From Methylophilaceae bacterium (GTDB taxonomy: Bacteria; Pseudomonadota; Gammaproteobacteria; Burkholderiales; Methylophilaceae): 64,000 bases of DNA. The position numbers were made by a program, and so were the translations under genes. Location of the stretch: positions 1 to 64,000 of the forward strand of contig JAOMTQ010000003.1 in NCBI GenBank assembly GCA_028355955.1, given 5' to 3'. The first letter of the stretch is position 1. Every line of letters begins with the position of its first letter. Of the stretch, positions 29,876 through 39,848 are shown one piece after another. A model generated the notes under the pieces. That model was given only the letters and a program-made list of their open reading frames with translations, had not been told where the DNA came from and searched no databases.

Positions 29876-30529
29876 ATGAAAATAATATTAATTGGTGCCC
29901 CAGGAGCTGGGAAGGGAACACAAGCTTCCTTCTTAAAAGAAAAATATAAGATCCCTCAAATATCCACAGGTGATATGCTACGAGCAGCAGTAAAAGGTAA
30001 AACAGATTTAGGGTTGAGGGCTGAAGATTTTATGAATCAAGGCCAGTTGGTTCCTGACAATCTAATAATTGATTTAGTTAAACTAAGAATAAATGAGGAT
30101 GACTGCAAAGATGGTTTTCTTCTCGATGGCTTTCCAAGAACAATTACGCAAGCTCAAGCAATGATAGATGCTGAAATCTCTATTGAGTATGTTATTGAAG
30201 TCGCAGTTCCAGACAATGAAATTATTAATAGACTCACAGGGAGAAGAATTCACCCTGCTTCAGGGAGAATTTACCATATAACTCACAACGCTCCAGTAAA
30301 AGATGGAATCGACGATGTTACAGGTGAACCACTCATTATCCGTGATGATGATAAAGAAAGTACAATTATCAAGAGGCTCAAAACTTATCATGAGCAAACA
30401 GAACCACTTGTAAATTTTTATTCAGATTTAGCAGAAAAGGATTCATCAAAAACACTTAAATTTATTTCAATTGATGGAGTGGATAAGCCTGATAATATAA
30501 ATGCAAAGATTGCAAATAAATTAAAATAA
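29876..30529 (+). CDS. adk: Adenylate kinase
   Basis: Balances AMP, ADP and ATP. The P-loop [10 protein letters not shown] is at residues 7-16, the AMP-binding part is [12 protein letters not shown] near 30 and [13 protein letters not shown] near 82, and the LID begins [16 protein letters not shown]. The LID has no cysteine cluster, so it is the zinc-free long form. The 217 residues are standard. AGGAG six bases before the ATG is one of the best ribosome sites in the window, fitting a highly expressed gene. leuS begins 2 nt after the stop. Confidence 0.97.
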   Translation: MKIILIGAPGAGKGTQASFLKEKYKIPQISTGDMLRAAVKGKTDLGLRAEDFMNQGQLVPDNLIIDLVKLRINEDDCKDGFLLDGFPRTITQAQAMIDAEISIEYVIEVAVPDNEIINRLTGRRIHPASGRIYHITHNAPVKDGIDDVTGEPLIIRDDDKESTIIKRLKTYHEQTEPLVNFYSDLAEKDSSKTLKFISIDGVDKPDNINAKIANKLK

Positions 30530-30531
30530 AT

Positions 30532-32991
30532 ATGCAAGAAGACTATCCTTTTAAAGAAATAGAAAAAAATATTCAAAGTTTTTGGGATTCCAATCAAACA
30601 TTTGAATCAGCAGAAAATTCAAGTGATAAAAAATATTATGTTTTATCCATGTTCCCCTATCCAAGTGGAAAACTTCATATGGGTCATGTCAGAAATTATA
30701 CAATTGGTGACGTAATTTCAAGATTTAAATTAATGAATGGGTTTAATGTTATGCAACCTATGGGTTGGGATGCCTTTGGCCTGCCTGCTGAAAATGCTGC
30801 GATTCAAAATAATACAGCACCAGCAAAATGGACATATCAAAATATCGAACATATGAGAGAGCAACTTAAAGATCTCGGGCTTGCCGTTGATTGGCAAAGA
30901 GAAATTGCAACATGCTCTGTTGAATATTATAAATGGGAGCAGTGGCTTTTCTTAAAACTTTATAAACAGGATATGATTTATAAAAAAACATCAACTGTAA
31001 ATTGGGACCCAGTTGACCAAACGGTTTTGGCCAATGAACAGGTAGTTGATGGAAGAGGATGGAGATCAGGCGCGCTGATTGAAAGAAAAGAGATCCCACA
31101 ATATTTCATGAGAATTACAAAATACGCCGACGATCTTCTTGACGGCCTTAAAGATTTGAATGATTGGCCAGAGCAAGTCAAAACAATGCAAAAAAATTGG
31201 ATTGGGAGAAGTGAAGGTTGTGAGATTGATTTTAAACTCATACATAATGCTGATTCATCAGAAGACTCTTTAAAAAATAAGACTAACAGCATAAAAGTTT
31301 ATACCACAAGACCTGATACTTTGATGGGAGCAACATATCTAGCAATTGCTCCAGAACATAAATTATGTCAAATGATTGATGACGTTAACATACAATCATT
31401 TATAAAGAGGCTTAGTAATAGTGTTTCAGAAGCTGATATAGCTACAGCAGAAAAAGTAGGGATTTTCACTGGCCTATTCGCCTTACATCCCATTTCAAAC
31501 AAAAAAATACCTATTTGGATTGCAAATTATGTATTAGCTGGATACGGTGAAGGTGCAATTATGGCGGTTCCTGCACACGATGAAAGAGACTTTGAGTTTG
31601 CCAAAAAATATAAATTAAGTGTCATACAGGTAATAAAAAACGATCCAGGGCTTGATGAATTACCCCATACAGGCAATGGGAAATTGATTAATTCAGATGA
31701 ATTTAATGGACTTGAGAGCTCAAGTGCTCAAAAAATTATTACTAAAAAAATTGAGTCCATAAATCAAGGTAAGGGGAAAATTCAATACCGCATAAGAGAT
31801 TGGGGTATTTCTAGACAACGATATTGGGGCTGCCCAATTCCTATGGTTTATTGTGAAAAATGTGGAGATGTTCCAGCTGACGAAAAAGACCTTCCTATTG
31901 AATTACCAGAAAATATTAAAATTGATGCACAAGGATCGCCTCTAAAAAAACTAAAAGATTTTACAGAGTGTAATTGTCCAACCTGCGGTGGAAAGGCGAA
32001 AAGAGAAACTGATACGCTTGATACTTTTTTTGAGTCCTCTTGGTATTTTGCAAGGTATGCGAGTTTTAATCAATCTGATGCAATGCTTGATAAGAGAGCA
32101 AAATATTGGCTGCCTGTTGATTACTATGTTGGTGGTATTGAGCACGCAATATTACACCTACTATACGCACGCTTTTTCAGCAGAATTTTATATGATATGA
32201 AATTAGTTGACACAGCGGAGCCATTTAAAAAATTATTAACACAGGGGATGGTCCTTAAAGACGGAACCAAGATGTCAAAATCTAAAGGTAACACTGTTGA
32301 CCCTAATGAATTGATAAAAAAATATGGTGCTGATACCGCCAGACTTTTTATTATGTTTGCTGCCCCGGCAGAACAAAGCTTAGAGTGGTCAGACAAGGGT
32401 ATTGAGGGCTCTCACCGATTCCTTAAAAAACTTTGGTCATTAACTTTCATTCACCAGAATAACAGTAAAGATTTAGGTAGTATAAGCGAAAAGGAGAGAA
32501 ATAACTTACGTTACAAACTTCACTCTACGATAGAAAAGGTAACCGATGACTTAAATAGGCGTAATAGTTTTAATACGGCCATATCCTCAATTATGGAGCT
32601 CATTAATTCTTATACAAAGTCTCATGATATGAGAACGATATCATTTAAATTAAGGCAAGAAATGTTTGAAAATGTCATATTAATGTTGAACCCATTTGTA
32701 CCTCATATTTCAAAAGTATTGTGGGAGATTATGAATCCTAAAAATTCAATTGAAAATTCACAATGGCCAAAAGTAGACAAAAATGCTCTAATCAAAGATG
32801 AAATTTCAATCGTACTTCAAGTGAACGGTAAGTTGAGAGCAAATATGCTAATATCAATTGAAGATTCTGAAAGTGAAATTAAAAATAAAGCACTTTCTCA
32901 AGAAAATATAAAGAAATATACGGATAACAAAGAAGTATTAAAAACTATCTATGTTAAAAATAAATTAGTGAATATTGTGGTTAAAAATTAA
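30532..32991 (+). CDS. leuS: Leucyl-tRNA synthetase
   Basis: Charges tRNA-Leu. The class I HIGH motif is [16 protein letters not shown] near residue 43, and the KMSKS loop is [15 protein letters not shown] near residue 580. The CP1 editing domain is present ([36 protein letters not shown]), and a zinc-type cysteine pair is in VYCEKCGD and [10 protein letters not shown]. The 819 residues are about 40 fewer than typical, in line with trimming across this genome. The lptE ATG abuts its stop; leuS-lptE-holA is a conserved order. Confidence 0.97.
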   Translation: MQEDYPFKEIEKNIQSFWDSNQTFESAENSSDKKYYVLSMFPYPSGKLHMGHVRNYTIGDVISRFKLMNGFNVMQPMGWDAFGLPAENAAIQNNTAPAKWTYQNIEHMREQLKDLGLAVDWQREIATCSVEYYKWEQWLFLKLYKQDMIYKKTSTVNWDPVDQTVLANEQVVDGRGWRSGALIERKEIPQYFMRITKYADDLLDGLKDLNDWPEQVKTMQKNWIGRSEGCEIDFKLIHNADSSEDSLKNKTNSIKVYTTRPDTLMGATYLAIAPEHKLCQMIDDVNIQSFIKRLSNSVSEADIATAEKVGIFTGLFALHPISNKKIPIWIANYVLAGYGEGAIMAVPAHDERDFEFAKKYKLSVIQVIKNDPGLDELPHTGNGKLINSDEFNGLESSSAQKIITKKIESINQGKGKIQYRIRDWGISRQRYWGCPIPMVYCEKCGDVPADEKDLPIELPENIKIDAQGSPLKKLKDFTECNCPTCGGKAKRETDTLDTFFESSWYFARYASFNQSDAMLDKRAKYWLPVDYYVGGIEHAILHLLYARFFSRILYDMKLVDTAEPFKKLLTQGMVLKDGTKMSKSKGNTVDPNELIKKYGADTARLFIMFAAPAEQSLEWSDKGIEGSHRFLKKLWSLTFIHQNNSKDLGSISEKERNNLRYKLHSTIEKVTDDLNRRNSFNTAISSIMELINSYTKSHDMRTISFKLRQEMFENVILMLNPFVPHISKVLWEIMNPKNSIENSQWPKVDKNALIKDEISIVLQVNGKLRANMLISIEDSESEIKNKALSQENIKKYTDNKEVLKTIYVKNKLVNIVVKN

Positions 32992-33471
32992 ATGATGCAA
33001 ATTTTTCTAAAAGAATTATCTATTTTAGTGCTTATCTTAATGATAAGCGCATGTGGCTTCCAGTTAAGGGGTAATATACAAGCAAATTTTGATTCAATTT
33101 CAATTTCAGGAGGAACGCCTAGCTTCAATAAAACTCTACAAAGGAAATTTAGACAAGGTGGAATCTCTATAAAAAGTGTCTCCGAAGCAGAAAAAATTGT
33201 AGAAATAATAACAAATAACTTTACTAAAACAATATTGACATTAACAGGCACAGGTCTCGTTAGTGAATATCAATTAGATTATGTGGTTACTTATAGATTC
33301 AAAAGTAAAGATGGTCAATGGAACCAACCTTTATCTATTGAAGCTTCAAGAACTTATACATATGATGATTCAGATATTCTTGCTAAAGATGAAGAGGAAA
33401 AGAGGCTTGTATCGGGTATGGAAAATCAGTTAATTAAAACAATGGCTACACAAATCTCACTCTCAAAATAA
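32992..33471 (+). CDS. lptE: LPS-assembly lipoprotein LptE
   Basis: Outer-membrane lipoprotein that plugs the LptD barrel and helps LPS insertion. The 159-residue protein has a lipoprotein signal with a lipobox LMISACGFQLRG (lipidated cysteine about residue 21), and the following GFQLRG is the family hallmark. Sequence beyond that is weakly conserved in the family, so the call rests on the lipobox motif, length and the leuS-lptE-holA order. It begins directly after leuS and ends 1 nt before holA. Confidence 0.9.
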   Translation: MMQIFLKELSILVLILMISACGFQLRGNIQANFDSISISGGTPSFNKTLQRKFRQGGISIKSVSEAEKIVEIITNNFTKTILTLTGTGLVSEYQLDYVVTYRFKSKDGQWNQPLSIEASRTYTYDDSDILAKDEEEKRLVSGMENQLIKTMATQISLSK

Positions 33472-33472
33472 A

Positions 33473-34504
33473 ATGCTATTAAAATTTGCACCCACCAATA
33501 TACTTAAAAATCTTGAAGAAAATAAAAAAAATTGTTTAGTCGTTGTTGGAAAAGAACCAGTACAAATTTGTGCTGTAAAAGACGACATCAATAAGTCATG
33601 TCGAAATAATTCTATAGATAAAATTAAAATAAAAGTTGAAAACAGCATTGACCTAAATCAGCTTGATCACACGTTTAATAATCAATCACTTTTTAGCTCA
33701 CAAATAATATATGAATTTGAAGTATCTGATGGGGTTATCAAAAAAGAAATTAAGGGATATATTCTAAAGAAAATAGATGAAAATGTAGAAGATATTTTTA
33801 TTTTCTATTTTAAAAAAGATTTTAAAGAATACAAAAAGCAAAATTGGTTTGAGCTACTTAAAAATTTAAGTCTGGTAATAGTTGCAGAGGAACCTGATAT
33901 TGAAAAAATCTCTCAAGCAATAAACGATAGAACTCACTTTCATCAAGTGAAACTTACAAATGAAGCCAAAAAACTTCTTTTCAATTACTCAATGGGCAAT
34001 CTAATGCAAGCTGAGAATGATATAAAAAAAATAAAATTAATCTATGGTAAGCAAGAAATTGATGAATCATTGCTATCAAGTTTTATAACTAATGGCTCAA
34101 AATATGATGGCTTTAATTTTATTAAATATTGCATCAATGGAGACATAAAAAAAACAAATGAAGCCGCCCTCTATCTTAAAGAAGAAGGTATGCAGCCTTT
34201 AATGATTAATGGCTTATTCGCTTGGTTTTTCAAAGCCGTTTCTAGGATTAAGTTATCAAATAATCAATCTATTAACTCAAATATCTTAATGAAATTAAGA
34301 ATATTCGGTCCTTCTCAGAATCTAGCCTCGCAAACAATTAGATCATTAAGTACAAAACAAGTAGAAGCTTGCTTAAGTAAAATTCAAGAGATAGATCAAA
34401 TAAGTAAGGGAATTAAAATAGGAGACCCTTGGTTAGAAATAAATAGGTTTTCAATGGGAATAGCAAAAATGATGAATAGAGGAATAAATTTAAAAAATGG
34501 ATGA
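33473..34504 (+). CDS. holA: DNA polymerase III delta subunit
   Basis: Clamp-loader subunit that opens the beta sliding clamp. The 343-residue protein is divergent, as usual for HolA. Recognisable parts are the N-terminal VVVGKEPVQICAVKDDI region (a degenerate AAA+ module), LLFNYSMGNLMQAENDIKKI near residue 170 and the C-terminal collar around DQISKGIKIGDPWLEINRF. Position between lptE and proA/nadD strengthens the call. Its end overlaps proA by 8 nt. Confidence 0.88.
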   Translation: MLLKFAPTNILKNLEENKKNCLVVVGKEPVQICAVKDDINKSCRNNSIDKIKIKVENSIDLNQLDHTFNNQSLFSSQIIYEFEVSDGVIKKEIKGYILKKIDENVEDIFIFYFKKDFKEYKKQNWFELLKNLSLVIVAEEPDIEKISQAINDRTHFHQVKLTNEAKKLLFNYSMGNLMQAENDIKKIKLIYGKQEIDESLLSSFITNGSKYDGFNFIKYCINGDIKKTNEAALYLKEEGMQPLMINGLFAWFFKAVSRIKLSNNQSINSNILMKLRIFGPSQNLASQTIRSLSTKQVEACLSKIQEIDQISKGIKIGDPWLEINRFSMGIAKMMNRGINLKNG

Positions 34505-35747
34505 ATATATTCAAAATATTGGAGCTAATGCAAGAAAAGCAAGCCATAAACTTTCTAGTGTAACAACCAATCAAAAGAATGATTTTCTTGAAATTTTAGC
34601 AAAGTCTATTAAAGAAAATCACAAAAATATTATTAAAGCTAATTCTTTAGATCTTTTAGAAGCCAATATGGGTAATTTTGATGACGCCTTTATTGATAGG
34701 ATGACGTTATCAGAATCTAATATAGAAAGTATGTGCAGTGGAATATTACAAGTAAAAAACCTTGAAGACTTAATTGGTAAGGTAATCAATAGAAAAAAAA
34801 GGCCTAGTGGAATAGAAGTCTGTCAGATGAGGGTTCCAATAGGCGTGATCGGAATGATTTATGAATCAAGACCAAACGTCACAGTTGATTCAGCTGCTTT
34901 ATCTATAAAAGCAAGCAATGCTATTATTTTAAGGGGTGGTAGTGAAACAATAAATTCTAATAAGTATCTAGGAAAATTAATTGCTGAAGCGCTTATTAAA
35001 TCAGGATTACCCGAAAAAGCTGTACAAATTATTGAATCTACCGACAGAATGCTTGTTGACAGTCTTATTAAGATGGATGAATTTGTTGATGTCATTATTC
35101 CAAGAGGGGGTAAAAGTCTTATCCAAAAAATTACTGATAGTGCAACAATTCCTGTTATTAAACATTTAGATGGAAATTGTCACATATATGTGGATGAATT
35201 TGCAGATATTGATAAAGCAGTTTCTATCGTAGACAATTCAAAAACTCAAAGGCTAGGAACATGCAATACGCTTGAGTCACTTGTTGTATCATCAAAAATT
35301 GCTAAAGAGTTTCTTCCTAGAATTTATGAAATATTTAAACAAAAAAATATCGAAATTCGTGGATGTAAAAAAACAAAAGATATCATTAGTCAAATAAAAA
35401 TTGCCACCGATCAGGATTATTTTGAAGAATATCTTGGTCCATATATTTCATGTATTGTTGTCAACTCTCTGGAAGAAGCAATAAATCATATTAATAGATA
35501 TTCATCTAAGCATACTGAAGCAATAATTACAGATAACGAAGCTAATGGGCTTGAATTTATAAGGACAATTGACTCATCAAGTGTCATGATTAACGCGTCA
35601 ACAAGATTTGCTGATGGTTTCGAATATGGCCTAGGAGCAGAAATTGGTATTTCAACAGATAAGATTCATGCTAGAGGCCCAGTCGGGCTTGAGGGGTTAA
35701 CATCTCTAAAATATATTGTATTTGGTCAAGGTGAAATTAGATCATAA
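34497..35747 (+). CDS. proA: Gamma-glutamyl phosphate reductase
   Basis: NADPH-dependent reduction of glutamyl 5-phosphate to the semialdehyde, the second step of proline synthesis. The 416-residue aldehyde-dehydrogenase-fold protein shows VPIGVIGMIYESRPNVTVDSA near residue 112, ILRGGSE near 144, the catalytic-cysteine block QRLGTCNTLESLVV near 253, and the C-terminal ARGPVGLEGLTS. Placement of proA between holA and nadD is a known arrangement. proB lies 19 kb away, so the two are not in one operon here. Confidence 0.96.
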   Translation: MDEYIQNIGANARKASHKLSSVTTNQKNDFLEILAKSIKENHKNIIKANSLDLLEANMGNFDDAFIDRMTLSESNIESMCSGILQVKNLEDLIGKVINRKKRPSGIEVCQMRVPIGVIGMIYESRPNVTVDSAALSIKASNAIILRGGSETINSNKYLGKLIAEALIKSGLPEKAVQIIESTDRMLVDSLIKMDEFVDVIIPRGGKSLIQKITDSATIPVIKHLDGNCHIYVDEFADIDKAVSIVDNSKTQRLGTCNTLESLVVSSKIAKEFLPRIYEIFKQKNIEIRGCKKTKDIISQIKIATDQDYFEEYLGPYISCIVVNSLEEAINHINRYSSKHTEAIITDNEANGLEFIRTIDSSSVMINASTRFADGFEYGLGAEIGISTDKIHARGPVGLEGLTSLKYIVFGQGEIRS

Positions 35748-35757
35748 TTTAAAATCG

Positions 35758-36414
35758 ATGCCTCTTGTTGGGTTGTTTGGTGGGGCATATGATCCTATTC
35801 ATAATGGTCATTTAATGATTGCCGATAGCTTGACTAATAAATTAAAACTTGATCAATTATTTTTTATTCCGACTGGAATATCAGCAACAGATAAAAATTT
35901 AACATCTGCAGATCACAGGTTAAATATGATCAAGCTTGCTCTAACAAATAGCAAGATAAATGTGTCCACTTATGAAATAGATAATAGCCTTAATGCCAAA
36001 AAATCGTTTACTTTTGATACGGTTAAACACTTCTTTAAAAAAAACAATGCTATTAATTTTTTTATCATGGGAAGTGATAATTTCTTAAAAATTAATACAT
36101 GGAAAGACTGGGATAAACTACTTAAATATGCTCATATTATTTTAGTTGATAGGCAAGTTTCGAATCTCTCTTCTATTGAAGACTATGAAATAAAAAAATT
36201 TTATGAGCAGCATTTAGAAGAAAATTTTAACAATTTAAAGTTAAAAAGAAGTGGTTATATATATAAACACCAAATAGATTATATTGATATAGCCTCTTCA
36301 GAAATAAGAGAAAGACTCCATCAAGATAAAGAAGTGAGTGATGTAATACCGGAAAAAATTAAAAGATATATAGCTACTAATAACCTCTATAAATCATTTG
36401 GCCAAGTTATATAA
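35758..36414 (+). CDS. nadD: Nicotinate-nucleotide adenylyltransferase
   Basis: Adenylates nicotinate mononucleotide to deamido-NAD. The nucleotidyltransferase motif LFGGAYDPIHNGHL is at the very N-terminus, FFIPTGISATDKN follows, and SSEIRERLHQDKEVSDVIPEKIKRYI is the C-terminal ISSTxIR-type motif with SSEIR. The track start (35716, TTG) would overlap proA by 32 nt; ATG 35758 puts the motif at residue 4 and gives 218 residues. The rsfS and rlmH genes that often follow nadD are missing: bioD converges and overlaps the 3' end by 28 nt. Confidence 0.94.
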   Translation: MPLVGLFGGAYDPIHNGHLMIADSLTNKLKLDQLFFIPTGISATDKNLTSADHRLNMIKLALTNSKINVSTYEIDNSLNAKKSFTFDTVKHFFKKNNAINFFIMGSDNFLKINTWKDWDKLLKYAHIILVDRQVSNLSSIEDYEIKKFYEQHLEENFNNLKLKRSGYIYKHQIDYIDIASSEIRERLHQDKEVSDVIPEKIKRYIATNNLYKSFGQVI

Positions 36415-37064
36415 TTTTTTAAATTTTCGGGTTTTTGGTCTGGGCTGTATGGAATAATACCAATAAGAGGCTGCTTTATTCTTTGTTTTAATGAGGAAAT
36501 ATTTGCATTAACCTCAAGCATATTATTATCTAAAATATTAGCTACCCACCCAAAAATTTTTTGTCCTCTTTTTAATATTGCTTCAATTGTTAAAAGGCTA
36601 TGATTTATACAGCCTAATTTAACACCTATAACAATAATGATTGGAATATTAAGTTCTTCGACTAAGTCAGCTATGGAAGTGCTCTCGCCTAATGGAACTA
36701 AATAACCGCCTGCCCCTTCGATTAAAAGGTAATCTGCCCTGTTTTTTAAGGTTTCAGCATGCATTTTAATTTTTTTAAAATCTATCTCAATATTATGTTT
36801 TTGAGCAGCAATATGTGGAGCCATAGGCTCATCAAATGAATACGTATTAACTTCACCTAATTCTAATTGCAGGGTTGATTCATATTTTAGTAAGTTAACG
36901 TCCTCATTGGAAGTTTCGCCATTTTTAATATCAACACCTGCAGCAATTGGTTTCATGCCTATGACTTTTTTATGATGGAATTTAATGAATTGCATTAAAA
37001 TACAAGTAACAAAAGTTTTACCTATACCTGTGTCTGTTCCTGTAACAAAAAAAGTATTATTCAT
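36387..37064 (-). CDS. bioD: Dethiobiotin synthetase
   Basis: ATP-dependent ureido-ring closure turning DAPA into dethiobiotin. The P-loop FFVTGTDTGIGKTFVTC spans residues 4-20, followed by GMKPIAAGVD near 39 and the substrate loop LIEGAGGYLVPLG near 112. The 225 residues are normal. It is last in bioB-F-H-C-D, overlaps bioC by 8 nt and overlaps the convergent nadD by 28 nt. Confidence 0.95.
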   Translation of the reverse strand: MNNTFFVTGTDTGIGKTFVTCILMQFIKFHHKKVIGMKPIAAGVDIKNGETSNEDVNLLKYESTLQLELGEVNTYSFDEPMAPHIAAQKHNIEIDFKKIKMHAETLKNRADYLLIEGAGGYLVPLGESTSIADLVEELNIPIIIVIGVKLGCINHSLLTIEAILKRGQKIFGWVANILDNNMLEVNANISSLKQRIKQPLIGIIPYSPDQKPENLKNYITWPNDL

Positions 37065-37911
37065 GTTTTATCTCAAATGTTTTAAAGTTTTGATTTTTAT
37101 TCATATTCCACGCATGTCCATAAATAACCTCATATGTTGCAGGAAGTAGTCCAGATTTCTTATATTTTTCATATTCTGCAACAATTTTTTTAAAGTAATT
37201 TTTGCCTCTAAGGCCATTTTTTTTCTGACTATGTGAACTTGTTGCACCTATATTTTTAATATCTATAAATAATTTTTCTACATTACTATAAGTAAGTGTA
37301 TATTCATCTGAATCTAAAACGGGGTCAGAAAAACCGTTTGCCACTAACATATCACCAATTTCGTGCATATCGGTAAAGCTATTCACGGTATCATCTTGAG
37401 ATAGTTTTTTATTGATTGCTGATAATTCAGTTAATGTTTTAGGTCCAAATGTACTAAAAATGAATAGGCCACCATAGTTTAAAATCTCTTTAATACCTTG
37501 GAATGTTTTATTTAAATCTGTGCACCATTGAAGAGAGCTTGAAGTCCAGACCAAGTCTATTAAATTTTTTTTAATTGGTAAATTCTCCATATCTCCACAA
37601 ATATATGAAATGTTCTTTTTTCCTAGTATTTTGTTTAAACCTAAAAAATTTTTCTCTTTAGATTTAGCACGCATCAACATTCTTTCTGAAAAATCATAAT
37701 TGATAATATTTTTATTCTTATAAATATTTTTAAAAACTGAATTATTTTCTCCAGTTCCTGAACCTAAATCTAAAATAAAATTTGGTGCTAACTTAATAAG
37801 TGACAGGCGGTCGAATAAATCTAGTGAGATTTGTTTTTGCAGAACTGAATATTCATCATATGTCATTGCAGCTCGATTAAATGCTATTCTTTTTATTTTT
37901 TTATTGATCAT
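37057..37911 (-). CDS. bioC: Malonyl-ACP O-methyltransferase
   Basis: SAM-dependent methylation of malonyl-ACP, which disguises it as a fatty-acid primer to start pimelate synthesis for biotin. IKRIAFNRAAMTYDEYSVLQ near the start is typical of BioC; the SAM motif is FILDLGSGTGENN near residue 46, with ICGDMENLPIKKNLIDLVWTSSSLQW further on. The 284 residues are slightly long. It overlaps bioH by 11 nt. BioC plus BioH is the E. coli-type route to pimeloyl-ACP. Confidence 0.93.
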   Translation of the reverse strand: MINKKIKRIAFNRAAMTYDEYSVLQKQISLDLFDRLSLIKLAPNFILDLGSGTGENNSVFKNIYKNKNIINYDFSERMLMRAKSKEKNFLGLNKILGKKNISYICGDMENLPIKKNLIDLVWTSSSLQWCTDLNKTFQGIKEILNYGGLFIFSTFGPKTLTELSAINKKLSQDDTVNSFTDMHEIGDMLVANGFSDPVLDSDEYTLTYSNVEKLFIDIKNIGATSSHSQKKNGLRGKNYFKKIVAEYEKYKKSGLLPATYEVIYGHAWNMNKNQNFKTFEIKHE

Positions 37912-38671
37912 TTTGTAAGAATTCTTTAACTGATGCAGTTACTGTTTCCCTATGGCTAATAAATGGCATATGGTTTGCTCCTTTTACCTCTTTTAAACTA
38001 GATTCCTTAATTTTCGCGTTTAGCCATACGGATGCTTTTATATTGGTAAGCCTATCCTTATCCCCTGTAATTATTAATGTAAGCTTATCAATTTTTTTCA
38101 CTTCATTTCTTAGATCAGTTTTCTTTAAAACATTAAGTGCGGACTCCATACCACTCTTATTTATATCTCTAAATTCAATAAATGTTTTTCTTAAAAAACT
38201 CATTACTTTTTTTGAATCATTAATACTCATTGTTTGAATTAGAAAAAATTTCATAAGGGTATTGTTTAAGTTTTTCTTTGCTTCCATTTCAAAATTTGAA
38301 AAAAATTGTTTTTTTACACCGTAAGGCCAATCCATTTTTTCAACAAAACATGGGGTTGTAGACATTAAAATTAATTTTTTGACGAATTCAGGCATTTTAA
38401 TTGCCAAGTACATAGCGACTTGCCCCCCTAAGGACCATCCTAAAATATTGCACCTCTTTAGTCGCATATTTGCTTTTATCTCTTTTGCTATATTATCTAG
38501 AGTATATGGTGAAATTGATTTGCTGCCTCCCATACCAGGAAGATCAACCACATAGACTGTAACAAATAACTTCAGTTCGTCTACTAAAGAAGTCCATATT
38601 TCGCTATTTACACCCCACCCATGGATCATCAAAAGAGGCTCTCCCCTTCCCCCTAAGGACTTAATTTTCAT
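37901..38671 (-). CDS. bioH: Pimeloyl-ACP methyl ester esterase
   Basis: Alpha/beta-hydrolase that removes the methyl group from pimeloyl-ACP methyl ester, ending the chain-building phase of biotin synthesis. MIHGWGVNSEIW gives the oxyanion region near residue 16. The nucleophile serine is in LGWSLGGQVAMYL near residue 79; the acid is in ITGDKDRL and the histidine in KGANHMPFISH near the end. The 256 residues match BioH. It lies between bioF and bioC with overlaps on both sides. Confidence 0.93.
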   Translation of the reverse strand: MKIKSLGGRGEPLLMIHGWGVNSEIWTSLVDELKLFVTVYVVDLPGMGGSKSISPYTLDNIAKEIKANMRLKRCNILGWSLGGQVAMYLAIKMPEFVKKLILMSTTPCFVEKMDWPYGVKKQFFSNFEMEAKKNLNNTLMKFFLIQTMSINDSKKVMSFLRKTFIEFRDINKSGMESALNVLKKTDLRNEVKKIDKLTLIITGDKDRLTNIKASVWLNAKIKESSLKEVKGANHMPFISHRETVTASVKEFLQNDQ

Positions 38672-39848
38672 TTTTAACTATTTCATTTATTGCTTGAGCT
38701 AATTTTTTTATGTCCCCTTCGGAATGAAGGGCTGAAATTGAAACTCTTAAGCGTGAGCTATCTATTGGAACAGTTGGAGGCCTTATAGCAGGAACATATA
38801 ACCCTAATTCGTTAAGAAGTTTGGAAATCTTTATTGTCTTTTTAGCATCTTTAATCATTAGTGGTTGGATTGGAGTAATTGAGTCAACTAAGAGATTTTT
38901 TTGATTGATTAACCTTCTAAATAAATATACATAGTCATTTACTTTCTTTCTAAGAGAGTGATTTTTCTTAATTATTTCAAATGATCTTTTAATCCCATAC
39001 ATAAGTGCAGGTTGCTCAGCCGTTGTATAAATATATGCTCTAGATTTATTTATTATGAGATCAACAATTTTTTTATTGGCACATACCAAGGCTCCTGAAA
39101 TACCTACAGCTTTACTGAGTGTTAATGTATAAATAATCCTCTCTTTTGAAATCTTCTTAATTGAATTTTTTTTTTCAAAATGTTCCAATATTCCCTGACC
39201 ACTTTTACCAAGAATTCCATATCCGTGAGCATCATCGATATATAAGTATGCATCATACTTTTTAGCTAATTTAACCAATTCAGGAATGTTTGCTAGATCA
39301 CCATCCATACTAAAAACACCATCAGTAACAATCAACTTCTTTTTTTTTGTTTTATTTTTTTTAAGATGATTCTCTAGCGCAACCATATCGCTGTGTGGAA
39401 ACCGAATAAATTTTCCCCTACTTAGAATACAGGCATCATTTAGTGAGGCATGATTAAGTTTATCCGCATAAATAAAAGAATCTTTTTCAACAATAGTTGT
39501 AATTATTCCTAAATTTGCAAGATAGCCAGATGAAAATAATATTGATGATGCAAATCCTATATTATTTTTTGTTATCTTTTCTATATTTTGATGGGCTTCT
39601 GTATGCCCTGAAACAAGATGAGAACTACTACCGCCATTCCCATATTTATTAATTCCACTGATGATAGCTTTTTTAATTGAGCTGTTTTGAGATAAGCCTA
39701 AATAATCGTTACTAGAAAAATTAATTAACCAACGTCCATTTATTTTAATTTGATTTTTTTTTCTACCACTAACTACGACTCTTTTTCTGAGAAGTGATCT
39801 TTTTTTTAAATCTTTTAGAGAGGAGTCAATTTCGTCCAGCAAAATCAT
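38661..39848 (-). CDS. bioF: 8-amino-7-oxononanoate synthase
   Basis: PLP enzyme that joins pimeloyl thioester with alanine to make KAPA. Typical elements are NFSSNDYLGLSQN near residue 44, GGSSSHLVSGHTEAH near 92, VTDGVFSMDGDLA near 174, YIDDAHGYGILG near 202 and the PLP-lysine segment LTLSKAVGISGAL near 244. The 395 residues are normal. The ATG abuts the bioB stop and the gene overlaps bioH by 11 nt. The adenosyl-amino-transferase gene bioA, next in the pathway, is not in the window. Confidence 0.95.
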   Translation of the reverse strand: MILLDEIDSSLKDLKKRSLLRKRVVVSGRKKNQIKINGRWLINFSSNDYLGLSQNSSIKKAIISGINKYGNGGSSSHLVSGHTEAHQNIEKITKNNIGFASSILFSSGYLANLGIITTIVEKDSFIYADKLNHASLNDACILSRGKFIRFPHSDMVALENHLKKNKTKKKKLIVTDGVFSMDGDLANIPELVKLAKKYDAYLYIDDAHGYGILGKSGQGILEHFEKKNSIKKISKERIIYTLTLSKAVGISGALVCANKKIVDLIINKSRAYIYTTAEQPALMYGIKRSFEIIKKNHSLRKKVNDYVYLFRRLINQKNLLVDSITPIQPLMIKDAKKTIKISKLLNELGLYVPAIRPPTVPIDSSRLRVSISALHSEGDIKKLAQAINEIVKNEN